Assembly: GCA_009918425.1 (NCBI GenBank)
Contig: RGEC01000021.1
Location: 1 to 16,925 of the forward strand
Length of the DNA: 16,925 nt
Source: Bacteroidota bacterium
GTDB lineage: Bacteria; Bacteroidota; Bacteroidia; NS11-12g; UBA955
Direction: 5' to 3'
This document shows, one piece after another, positions 7,067 to 13,565 of the stretch. The first letter of the stretch is position 1; every line of letters begins with the position of its first letter. The position numbers and the translations under genes were made by a program. Under the pieces are notes generated by a model, which was not told the origin of the DNA, ran no database searches, and worked only from the letters and a program-made list of their open reading frames with translations.

Positions 7067-8023
7067 ATGATGCTGCCAATGATTGATAAAGAGCCCGAAG
7101 AAAACCTGCTGAAAGAACTGACAGCGGACATTTTCGTTAGGCCAACCAACAACATTGGCAATCACATTTACATTTTCGACGGAAATGAAAAACCGGCCCT
7201 AATGAGAGAGGTTGGGCGCCTAAGAGAATGGAGTTTCCGTGAAGCAGGCGGTGGAAGTGGTAAGCCCACAGACATAGATGAGTATGATGAAGGCGACAAA
7301 CCCTACAAACAGCTTATAGTTTGGAACCCGGAGGACAATGAAATTGTTGGAGGATACCGATTTCAGATTTGCGAGGATGCGCGCAGAGAAAACGGCACTT
7401 TTCACCTAAGCACCACTGAGATATTTGAATTCAGTGATACGTTAAAAAACCTTTATTTTCCCTATACCATTGAACTGGGCAGAAGTTTTGTTCAGCCTCA
7501 GTACCAGCCCAGCTCAGAAAACCGTAAAGGTTTGTTTTCGCTTGACAACTTATGGGATGGCCTTGGTGCATTGGTGGTGATCTATCCCCACATTCGTTAT
7601 TTTTTCGGCAAGGTTACTATGTATACCCATTTCAACCGAACCGCAAGGGATTTAATATTGTGTTTCATGCACCATTATTTTCCCGATAAAGAGAACCTGG
7701 TAAATGTACCAAATCCGGTAATATCCGAAACAGACTGTAATGTATTTCTCGCAGAAATATCCGGCCTTGAATACAAAGATGGACATCGGCTTTTAAATCA
7801 GAAAGTCAGAGAACTGGGGGAAAATATACCGCCCTTGTTTAACTCATACATGAATCTGAGTCCAAGCATGCGCACCTTTGGTACCGCTGTCAACCATCAC
7901 TTTGGCGATGTTGAAGAAACCGGCATTATGGTGAGTATCGAGGATATATATCCCTCCAAAAAAGACAGGCATATTAAATCCTACCTTGACTATATTTCCG
8001 GGGCTATGGACGCTTCAGAGTAA
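7067..8023 (+). CDS. glsB: GNAT-fold N-acyltransferase, probable glycine-lipid synthase GlsB (OlsB-like)
   Basis: A 318-residue protein of the OlsB/GlsB-type acyltransferase group (Acetyltransf_5 or autoinducer-synthase-like fold). Visible signs are the early LMREVGRLREWSFREAGGGSG, the VGGYRFQ strand at 94-100 preceding the acyl-donor site, the IELGRSFVQPQYQ segment from 135, and LWDGLGALVVIYPHIRYFFG. This family transfers a 3-hydroxyacyl chain from acyl-ACP to an amino acid: ornithine for OlsB, glycine for Bacteroides GlsB. It directly follows the PlsC-like gene, so together they can make a diacylated aminolipid. In Bacteroides, as I recall, glsB comes before glsA; the order is reversed here. 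Which amino acid is used cannot be read from the sequence. Its last 20 bases overlap the convergent protease gene. Confidence 0.82.
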   Translation: MMLPMIDKEPEENLLKELTADIFVRPTNNIGNHIYIFDGNEKPALMREVGRLREWSFREAGGGSGKPTDIDEYDEGDKPYKQLIVWNPEDNEIVGGYRFQICEDARRENGTFHLSTTEIFEFSDTLKNLYFPYTIELGRSFVQPQYQPSSENRKGLFSLDNLWDGLGALVVIYPHIRYFFGKVTMYTHFNRTARDLILCFMHHYFPDKENLVNVPNPVISETDCNVFLAEISGLEYKDGHRLLNQKVRELGENIPPLFNSYMNLSPSMRTFGTAVNHHFGDVEETGIMVSIEDIYPSKKDRHIKSYLDYISGAMDASE

Positions 8024-10241
8024 GTTTTCCGTGTTGCATTTGACTTCCACATTGGATGGTATACATGTAAACCCCATCATGTAGCCCGGAAATATCTGCT
8101 TGAAAACTTCCTCCGCCTGCAGGATCAGAAGAAATTTTCATTACACTCCTACCCTGCATATCCGTAAGCTGCAGTTGTAGATGATGCAATACAGGATTCA
8201 ACCCTTTGATATTAATTACACTGTAGGCTGGGTTCGGATATAGTAAAAATTTAATACCCGAAGCGCTATAATGCTGTGTATTATTCATATTTAAGGCCAT
8301 TTTTACAGCATCAAAAGCATTTATGCGGCCAAAGCCAAAATTGTTGTTGCTGTCATTCCCGGTTAAATCATCCCTAATGGCAGTTGCTCGAAGTATCTGG
8401 CGCACCTCATTCAGGTTAAGGTTTGGATTGGCCTCAAGCATCAGTGCCACAATTCCGGCCGCATGCGGTGCTGCCATACTGGTTCCGCTGAACATAGTCC
8501 AGTACTGGGTTTCACCATTAAACTGACTTTGATAAAGCGTCTGTTCCCCCATCCATCCGGCAAATTGTTTGTTGTTTACTGCAGAAGCCACCAGCTGCCC
8601 GGGAGCACCTATGTCGGGCTTCATCCTGCCATCTGAAGTTGGTCCACGACTGCTAAAACCTGATATTTCACCCACTTTCAGCCAGCTTTGAGCACGGTAA
8701 ACACCCGAAAAATCAATCCAGTTGTTGCGATTTACATAGGATCCTACAGACAGCGTTTGTTTGCCGGTACCACCATTTTCACCCATACTCCCAACTGCAG
8801 ATCCTGCCAGATATTTACCTGTATAATCATTTCCTCTTACTTTATCCAGAAACGAACCGCTGGTCCATCTGTAGACTTGACCGCTATTCCATCCATGAAT
8901 AGTTCCTTTGGCTGTAACACCTATCCTGATCCTGCATTTGGCCGAGTTGGAAGATGTTACCATGGCCAGAATATTGGGTTTTTGATTGTTTACATAGCTT
9001 TTCTGACAAGAAAAGACATATGTTAAGGTATCTGAACCTTTAATCACCTTACGCTTTACCACAGAAGCTCCTGATGCATACACAAAAGGTTCTTCAATTA
9101 ATACATTTCCAAGTGTATCAAACAAGGAAATATTTAGGCCCAGATCTTCACCCTGTGCACCCCAGAAATCACAATAAACGCTCTCCTCGCGGTAATCTTT
9201 GCGGTTTCTGTCAACCACAAATGTATAGGCTGTATCGCCCTTTAATGTTGTAGTTACATGCATCTGATTGCCTGCATCATTTCCGTTGGCACCAACAATT
9301 ATTTTACCTCTGCCCGAGAGGGTTTCAACGGCTTTATCAAAAATAGAAGTACCATCATGAGGTCCGGTATGCATACCCCAGCTCAGGTTGGTCACCGCCG
9401 GTTTTTTCTGAGCTGCTGCGTAATCAAAAATATACTTGTACGCATCAATAATCGTAGGATTGGCTACCAGGTAGTCGCCCAATGCACTGCCCTGAAGGGT
9501 ATCGTTACTGTATTTTATGGTAACAAATACCATGTCAGATTCAGGCGCCATCCCACGAAACTTTTGCTGGGGTGTGGTGAAACCGGACCCCGAGGAAATG
9601 CCGGCTACATGCGTTCCATGCGTACCATCATCGTCTTTTGCCGTTTGTATGGCGGATGGCAATACATATTCTGTTCCATAAGTAAAACCTGCAGGTGCCA
9701 AACCGCTGCCATTGCTTTGATGCCAGAATTTTTTAACCCTGTAAACAGTACCATCGGCATTGTAAAAGGTAGGATGGTTGGTCTGAAAACCTACATCCAC
9801 AATACCCACGATTACATTTTTACCCTTAAAAGCTGCCGGTAATCCATTGTTCAAGCCATCATGTACCTGATTTACCCTGCTGTGAACCCTTGCCGTATCA
9901 TTTAATAGCCTTGGCGAATTCAATCTGCCTGCAACATCGCAATAAGCTATGCAAGGGTTATTTATTAAATTTTTAAAATCTTTATAATCAATACGTATAA
10001 ACTGTATATTTAAATAAATACTTCCGGTATTGGAGATAATACAATCGGGGTTTTTCCATTGAATGGTAATCCAGTGTTTGCCATCTTTGTCTGGCGGAAA
10101 AAGTTTACCCGGGCCTTCTTCCAAAAACAGTGAGGCCAAGGGCGAAAGGCTATTATTTTCAGGTCTTACAACCTCATGCTGCGCAGATACAGTAAGGCAA
10201 AAAGACACTACACCAAACAGTAAGCTTATTTTTTTAAGCAT
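8004..10241 (-). CDS. S8 (subtilisin-like) serine protease with T9SS sorting domain
   Basis: A 745-residue secreted protease. Residues 1-20 are a signal peptide ending TVSAQ. The catalytic triad is Asp149 (VGIVDVGFQ), His208 (DDGTHGTHVAG) and Ser588 (FSGTSMAAPHAAG), with oxyanion Asn321 in GANGND. The Asn-to-Ser distance is 267 residues, against about 66 in subtilisin, so roughly 200 extra residues (about 335-500) form an inserted, probably beta-rich domain. Residues about 663-745 are a type A T9SS C-terminal sorting domain: FLLYPNPAYSVINIKG, then MQGRSVMK, GLHDGVYMYTI and a terminal GKLTLK strand. The protein should therefore cross the outer membrane by the T9SS and be anchored or released. 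The substrate is unknown. It follows the muramidase-like gene by 62 bases on the same strand. Confidence 0.93.
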   Translation of the reverse strand: MLKKISLLFGVVSFCLTVSAQHEVVRPENNSLSPLASLFLEEGPGKLFPPDKDGKHWITIQWKNPDCIISNTGSIYLNIQFIRIDYKDFKNLINNPCIAYCDVAGRLNSPRLLNDTARVHSRVNQVHDGLNNGLPAAFKGKNVIVGIVDVGFQTNHPTFYNADGTVYRVKKFWHQSNGSGLAPAGFTYGTEYVLPSAIQTAKDDDGTHGTHVAGISSGSGFTTPQQKFRGMAPESDMVFVTIKYSNDTLQGSALGDYLVANPTIIDAYKYIFDYAAAQKKPAVTNLSWGMHTGPHDGTSIFDKAVETLSGRGKIIVGANGNDAGNQMHVTTTLKGDTAYTFVVDRNRKDYREESVYCDFWGAQGEDLGLNISLFDTLGNVLIEEPFVYASGASVVKRKVIKGSDTLTYVFSCQKSYVNNQKPNILAMVTSSNSAKCRIRIGVTAKGTIHGWNSGQVYRWTSGSFLDKVRGNDYTGKYLAGSAVGSMGENGGTGKQTLSVGSYVNRNNWIDFSGVYRAQSWLKVGEISGFSSRGPTSDGRMKPDIGAPGQLVASAVNNKQFAGWMGEQTLYQSQFNGETQYWTMFSGTSMAAPHAAGIVALMLEANPNLNLNEVRQILRATAIRDDLTGNDSNNNFGFGRINAFDAVKMALNMNNTQHYSASGIKFLLYPNPAYSVINIKGLNPVLHHLQLQLTDMQGRSVMKISSDPAGGGSFQADISGLHDGVYMYTIQCGSQMQHGKLTLKRP

Positions 10242-10246
10242 AAAGG

Positions 10247-10254
10247 CAAATTTC
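10247..10254 (-). promoter_or_regulatory. -7-like element GAAATTTG for the protease gene
   Basis: Differs from TAnnTTTG only at the first base and is followed by C, five bases before the protease ATG. No -33 visible. The gene may instead be read through from the muramidase-like gene 62 bases upstream. Confidence 0.3.
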
Positions 10255-10303
10255 GGGTAAATATTGTGGCTTTTTGCTTTAAACCGATCATTTTACCTCG
10301 CAA

Positions 10304-10960
10304 TTACAATTTACCCTTGAAGTATGCCATCAGCTCCAACCCTCTCGATACATAAGTGGGATCATGGGTTTTACTGATATCGTTGGCCGGGAAAGTTCTG
10401 CCTGTGTTGTGCAGATGAAATGCGTTTTTGTAATCACCTTTTTTCAAAAATTTCCCATAAGCTTCGTGAATCCATTTTACGCCCCAGTAGGTTCCGTTTT
10501 CATTCCGTAAATCTTTGACTTTTATATCATAAATCAGGCATTTATAACCCATAAGCTGAAAAGGACCCCAGCTGGTGGCCAGATTTTGAAGAGCTTCATC
10601 ACCTGCATCCGTTAGATCGGCAGAACTGACATGCTCATATTTGCTTTTCAAACCCATTTTCACCAGCCTAAGACGGGCATATATATGCTTTTCATATCGA
10701 GAGCCCGCCGGTTTGCGCCCCCCGGATTCCAGCATGCACAAAGCAGCCAAATATTCAGGCGCTATGTCAAACTCCTTGCCCAGTCTTTTAAACTCTGCGC
10801 CATAATTATCGATAACAGCCTGTTTTCCGAAATATTCACCAATTGGTCCATCTGCCAGACTTCGCCACCAAAAGCCTCGAAATAAAACAAGTGTAAGACA
10901 AATCAATATAAGGGTTGCAGTCAAAAAGAGAGCTAATCCTTTATTGGTTCTTGATCCCAT
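10304..10960 (-). CDS. Membrane-anchored lysozyme/transglycosylase-like protein
   Basis: A 218-residue protein with one transmembrane helix at about 8-28 (LALFLTATLILICLTLVLF) and an outward-facing domain. YLAALCMLESGG places Glu78 where the lysozyme-like superfamily keeps its catalytic acid, and SWGPFQLMGY at 130-139 is the usual second signature (compare G-x-x-Q-x-M in lytic transglycosylases and N-acetylmuramidases). The segment IHEAYGKFLKKGDYKNAFHL resembles the late helix of the same fold. It probably cleaves peptidoglycan glycan strands during envelope growth, but whether it is a hydrolase or a transglycosylase is not decidable. The ATG at 10960 has a perfect -7 element four bases upstream. 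It is divergent from tcdA, with only 38 bases between the start codons. Confidence 0.75.
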   Translation of the reverse strand: MGSRTNKGLALFLTATLILICLTLVLFRGFWWRSLADGPIGEYFGKQAVIDNYGAEFKRLGKEFDIAPEYLAALCMLESGGRKPAGSRYEKHIYARLRLVKMGLKSKYEHVSSADLTDAGDEALQNLATSWGPFQLMGYKCLIYDIKVKDLRNENGTYWGVKWIHEAYGKFLKKGDYKNAFHLHNTGRTFPANDISKTHDPTYVSRGLELMAYFKGKL

Positions 10961-10964
10961 ATTT

Positions 10965-10972
10965 CAAATATA
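10965..10972 (-). promoter_or_regulatory. -7 element TATATTTG for the muramidase-like gene
   Basis: Perfect TAnnTTTG on the minus strand, four bases before the ATG at 10960, implying a leaderless mRNA. It lies back to back with the tcdA element, 14 bases apart. Confidence 0.6.
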
Positions 10973-10986
10973 GTGTTTTTGCTTGT

Positions 10987-10994
10987 TAAATTTG
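10987..10994 (+). promoter_or_regulatory. -7 element TAAATTTG for tcdA
   Basis: Perfect TAnnTTTG followed by CC, four bases before the tcdA ATG at 10999, implying a leaderless mRNA. No TTTG is seen at the -33 position, which would fall on the opposing promoter's -7 element. Confidence 0.6.
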
Positions 10995-10998
10995 CCTC

Positions 10999-11724
10999 AT
11001 GATTGATTTGTCTTGGCTGGAAAGAACACAGCTGCTTATTGGGGAAGAGCAACTAAAGCGTCTAAATGGTAAGCACGTATTGATTGTAGGGCTTGGAGGA
11101 GTAGGCAGTTATGCGGCTGAATTTATTTGCAGGGCGGGCATAGGAAGCATCACTATTGTTGATGGAGATGTTGTGGACAATACCAATAAAAACAGACAAT
11201 TGCCGGCACTCAGCAGCACTATAGGGCAATCCAAAGCTGCAATCATGGCACAACGCATGAAGGATATTAACCCACAGCTTAATTTAACCATAGTTGATAC
11301 TTTTCAGCGTCCGGAAGACACCAGTACCATGATCAATGAAAACCGCTATGATTATGTGATGGACTGCATTGACAGTATTTCTCCAAAAGTTTATCTTATT
11401 CGCAGTTGCGTGGAAAACAAACAGCGCTTCATAAGCAGTATGGGTGCGGGCGGAAAAACAGATGCTTCTGCGGTAACAGTAGGTGACGTGAGCGAATCGT
11501 ATAATTGCCCTTTTGCCAGGCTGGTAAGAAAAAGATTACACCGGCAGGGTATTTACCGCGGATTTAAAGTGGTTTACAATTATGGTCCTCTGTATAAAAA
11601 CAGCCTGAAACTGACCGATGGCTCAAACTTCAAAAAGTCATTTTATGGCACTATTTCTTTCATGCCTGCCCTTTTTGGGCTAAGAATGGCCGCAGAAGTC
11701 ATCAATGATTTGAGGGGTGCTTAG
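10999..11724 (+). CDS. tcdA: tRNA threonylcarbamoyladenosine dehydratase (TcdA/CsdL)
   Basis: TcdA uses ATP to activate and cyclise the threonylcarbamoyl side chain of t6A37 in ANN-decoding tRNAs, forming ct6A. This 241-residue protein is an E1/ThiF-fold enzyme of the usual TcdA length. ERTQLLIGEEQLKRL is the typical N-terminal lead-in, GLGGVGSYAAEFICRAGIG is the nucleotide-binding loop at 31-49, IVDGDVVDNTNKNRQ at 53-67 supplies the acidic, Asn and Arg ATP contacts, and CIDSISPK (123-130) and MGAGGKTDAS complete the fold. It lacks the catalytic-Cys and zinc features of MoeB/ThiF. The following lipoprotein gene appears to have its own promoter, so tcdA is probably monocistronic. Confidence 0.93.
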   Translation: MIDLSWLERTQLLIGEEQLKRLNGKHVLIVGLGGVGSYAAEFICRAGIGSITIVDGDVVDNTNKNRQLPALSSTIGQSKAAIMAQRMKDINPQLNLTIVDTFQRPEDTSTMINENRYDYVMDCIDSISPKVYLIRSCVENKQRFISSMGAGGKTDASAVTVGDVSESYNCPFARLVRKRLHRQGIYRGFKVVYNYGPLYKNSLKLTDGSNFKKSFYGTISFMPALFGLRMAAEVINDLRGA

Positions 11725-11741
11725 AAAATTTCGTATATTCG
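11709..11741 (+). promoter_or_regulatory. Promoter TTTG-N21-TATATTCG for the small lipoprotein gene
   Basis: A -33 TTTG at 11709-11712 and a -7 element TATATTCG (one mismatch) at 11734-11741, spaced 21 bases, match Bacteroidota promoter geometry. The -33 part lies inside the end of tcdA. The ATG is 23 bases past the -7, so unlike most genes here this one would have a short leader, which is A-rich. Confidence 0.6.
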
Positions 11742-11764
11742 CAATCGACAATTAAAAATTAAAC

Positions 11765-12211
11765 ATGAAAAAAACAATCTTCCTTCTTTCTGTAGGCCTT
11801 ATCGTTTTTGCTATTGCATGTAAAAAGAAATCAGATGGCCCCAACTATCCAGACATCGCGGGAAAAACCGTGAGACAAATCCTGATGATGCAGGACTGGA
11901 AATTCAGTGCATGGGCAGACAGTGCCGAAAACGACACCAAATGGACTGACGAGATGGATCCCTGCATGAAAGATGATGTTTACAGCTTTTTCAGCAATAC
12001 CAAATACCTGGTGAAAGAGAATGGCAATAAATGTTATCCCACCGACTATGAAGTGGATTATACAATGCCTTCAGACAACTCTACTTTGGTAACTTTTTTT
12101 GATGGCAATGAATGGGAGCTTGTTTACAAGAGCAACACACAACTCATTTTCTGGCGTATAGTAAATGGAACAGAGCAGCACTTCCAGAAAGTGATTCTTA
12201 CCAGACCTTAA
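11765..12211 (+). CDS. Small lipocalin-like lipoprotein
   Basis: A 148-residue protein with an SPII signal: MKK, a hydrophobic core and the lipobox FAIAC with Cys19 followed by KKK. The mature part begins at the inner-facing end with a charged linker, then shows the pattern DPCMKDDVYSFF (Cys67), about 20 residues, then GNKCYP (Cys90), followed by predicted beta strands ending WELVYKSNTQLIFWR. This C-KDD-x-Y-x-F ... C arrangement is common in small Bacteroidota lipoproteins annotated as lipocalin-like; the two cysteines could form a disulfide. Ligand and function are unknown. Its TAA abuts the stop of the convergent TPR gene with no spacing. Confidence 0.75.
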   Translation: MKKTIFLLSVGLIVFAIACKKKSDGPNYPDIAGKTVRQILMMQDWKFSAWADSAENDTKWTDEMDPCMKDDVYSFFSNTKYLVKENGNKCYPTDYEVDYTMPSDNSTLVTFFDGNEWELVYKSNTQLIFWRIVNGTEQHFQKVILTRP

Positions 12212-12229
12212 TTAATTTCCCGTAAGAAT
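12194..12229. repeat. Inverted repeat ATTCTTAC/GTAAGAAT across two convergent stops
   Basis: Perfect 8-base arms separated by 20 bases, centred near the palindrome TTAATTAA, which supplies the TAA stop codons of both convergent genes. It could fold as a weak bidirectional terminator, but there is no U-tract. Both arms are coding (each protein carries Ile-Leu-Thr near its end), so chance is possible. Confidence 0.35.
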
Positions 12230-13225
12230 TTGTTTGCCGGTTAAGGCGGGCCGATTCTTTGGATCTAATCCTAGGGCGGCGTTGTAATCCTGCAGCGCCG
12301 CTTTTTTATTGCCCATTTTTTCATAGGCTGCACCCCGCATTGCATACGCATTTGCATTGTTTTCATCCATTTGTATGAAGGTATTGCATAAATCGCGACA
12401 TTTTTCATACTGCTTTCTTGCCAGTGAAATAAATGCCGAATTGTAGAGTGCAAGTTTGTGCGCTGAATTTATCAAGCGTGCTTTGTCATACATAGCCAAA
12501 GCCTTTTCATAATCACCCAAATGCTGATAAAAATAGCCTTTTCCATAGCATGCTTCATCAGATGCCTCATTGATAGCCAGCGCCCTGTCGTAATACTGTA
12601 ATGCCAGATCATCTGCCCTGCCTGCATATAAGGATGCAATTTGCATAACAGCATGGTAGTGCTGAGGATTCAACTGCAGCACTTTTTCAAAATGCTGCAT
12701 AGCGCGTAATGTGTCTTTTTGCTCTTTATATCCCATACCCTTAAAGAATATGGCATTATCGGCATACTCCGGCTGCTTTTCGAGTTTTTCAAAAGCGATT
12801 ATGGCTTTGTCATACATCTGACGGTACAAATACAGTTTTGCCAGGGAAAATTCGGCTTCGAAAAAATCTTTTTTTAAGGCCGTAGCTTTTTGCAGATGAT
12901 GCAAGGTTTTAATGGGGTTGGCAGAATCCTGCAAAAGACAAGTCTCTCCGAGCTTAAAATGATACACTGCGTTATTGCTGTCGAGATTTACAGCTGTCTC
13001 AAAGTCCAAGATGGCATCATTAAGGAGTTTTTGATAATAGAAAGCATTACCACGCTTGTAATACAAATCGGCATTAAAAGGATCTTTGTTTATTTTGGCT
13101 GATACATCCCTTATATCCTTACTGAAAGCAGTGTCTGTCTCCGATATATACCGTCCCGGTATAGACTTTTTGCAAGAAAAAGAGGTCAATCCTATGATAA
13201 ACAGAAGTAAAATCCTAAATAACAT
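12212..13225 (-). CDS. Tetratricopeptide-repeat lipoprotein
   Basis: A 337-residue protein with an SPII signal (MLFRILLLFIIGLTSFSC, lipid attached at Cys18, then KK). From residue about 52 to 324 it is an unbroken array of about eight 34-residue TPR units. Clear examples are ADLYYKRGNAFYYQKLLND, YHFKLGETCLLQ, EACYGKGYFYQHLGDYEKAL and AYAMRGAAYEKMGNKKAAL. TPR arrays are protein-binding scaffolds, so this is a lipid-anchored periplasmic or outer-membrane adaptor; the partner is unknown. Some T9SS components (PorW/SprE-like) are TPR lipoproteins but are much longer, so I do not assign it to that system. The start is supported by the signal peptide and by a perfect -7 element four bases upstream. 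Confidence 0.88.
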   Translation of the reverse strand: MLFRILLLFIIGLTSFSCKKSIPGRYISETDTAFSKDIRDVSAKINKDPFNADLYYKRGNAFYYQKLLNDAILDFETAVNLDSNNAVYHFKLGETCLLQDSANPIKTLHHLQKATALKKDFFEAEFSLAKLYLYRQMYDKAIIAFEKLEKQPEYADNAIFFKGMGYKEQKDTLRAMQHFEKVLQLNPQHYHAVMQIASLYAGRADDLALQYYDRALAINEASDEACYGKGYFYQHLGDYEKALAMYDKARLINSAHKLALYNSAFISLARKQYEKCRDLCNTFIQMDENNANAYAMRGAAYEKMGNKKAALQDYNAALGLDPKNRPALTGKQILTGN

Positions 13226-13229
13226 GATG

Positions 13230-13237
13230 CAAAGTTA
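13230..13237 (-). promoter_or_regulatory. -7 element TAACTTTG for the TPR lipoprotein gene
   Basis: Perfect TAnnTTTG followed by C, four bases before the ATG at 13225, implying a leaderless mRNA. A TTG lies 16 bases upstream, closer than the usual -33. Confidence 0.6.
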
Positions 13238-13305
13238 ACTTGTGTGTTCATTGCAATCTATCAGCGGGCTGCAATAATTGTTAATTTAAGGAAAAGACTG
13301 CCCTT

Positions 13306-13336
13306 AAAATAAAAAAGCCATGTGAACATGGCTTTT
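13306..13336 (-). terminator. Rho-independent terminator of tRNA-Leu
   Basis: On the minus strand just past the tRNA, AAAAGCCATG-TTCA-CATGGCTTTT forms a perfect 10-bp stem with a 4-base loop, then continues into a T-rich tract (TTTTTTATTTT). Position, stem and U-tract all fit intrinsic termination of the tRNA transcript. Confidence 0.85.
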
Positions 13337-13340
13337 AATG

Positions 13341-13426
13341 TGCCCGGGACGGGAATCGAACCCGTACTGCCATTACTGACAACAGGATTTTAAGTCCTGC
13401 GCGTCTACCTATTCCGCCACCCGGGC
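13341..13426 (-). tRNA. tRNA-Leu (anticodon UAA)
   Basis: An 86-base class II tRNA. The acceptor stem GCCCGGG/CCCGGGC is fully paired with discriminator A. The anticodon stem CAGGA/TCCTG closes the loop CTTAAAA, giving anticodon TAA (UAA), with its complement at 13390-13392. There is a long variable arm (about TGTCAGTAATGGCA) as expected for leucine, and a T arm ACGGG-TTCGATT-CCCGT. CCA is not encoded: the bases after the discriminator are CAT. It is flanked by its own -7 element upstream and terminator downstream, so it is a single-gene transcription unit. Confidence 0.97.
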
Positions 13427-13436
13427 AACGCGGTTG

Positions 13437-13444
13437 CAAAGGTA
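13437..13444 (-). promoter_or_regulatory. -7 element TACCTTTG for tRNA-Leu
   Basis: Perfect TAnnTTTG followed by C, ending ten bases before the mature tRNA 5' end. Because the transcript must start at or before that end, it limits the distance from -7 element to transcription start in this genome to ten bases or fewer. Confidence 0.6.
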
Positions 13445-13528
13445 TGACAAACTATTTAAAAAGACAGAGCAGAAATAATCAAATGGATCTACCTTGATCA
13501 AATTCCGGTAATTTAAACACTCACCCCC

Positions 13529-13558
13529 TTGCCCGTTAGTTGGTTTGCGTTAGTTTTG
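13529..13558 (+). promoter_or_regulatory. Promoter TTG-N19-TAGTTTTG for the methyltransferase gene
   Basis: A perfect -7 element (13551-13558), followed by C, with a TTG at 13529-13531 at 19-base spacing. The ATG at 13566 is seven bases past the -7, giving a leaderless or nearly leaderless mRNA. It probably drives the methyltransferase and the overlapping GT2. Confidence 0.6.
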
Positions 13559-13565
13559 CGTTGCA

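Noticed and set aside
9258..9842. Plus-strand open frame of 194 codons inside the protease gene
   Set aside because: It is antisense to the catalytic domain of the S8 protease, which has an intact triad; the frame's residues show no motif or signal peptide.
12212..13225. TPR lipoprotein as a T9SS PorW/SprE component
   Set aside because: Those proteins are much longer; here only eight TPR units and a lipid anchor are present and no other T9SS machinery gene is nearby.
11765..13225. Lipoprotein and TPR lipoprotein as an operon
   Set aside because: They are convergent, each with its own promoter, so they are not cotranscribed.
13285..13308. Small hairpin TTTAAGG/CCTTAAA next to the tRNA terminator
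   Set aside because: Seven A/T-rich base pairs with a ten-base loop and no U-tract; the adjacent 10-bp stem with T run already explains termination.
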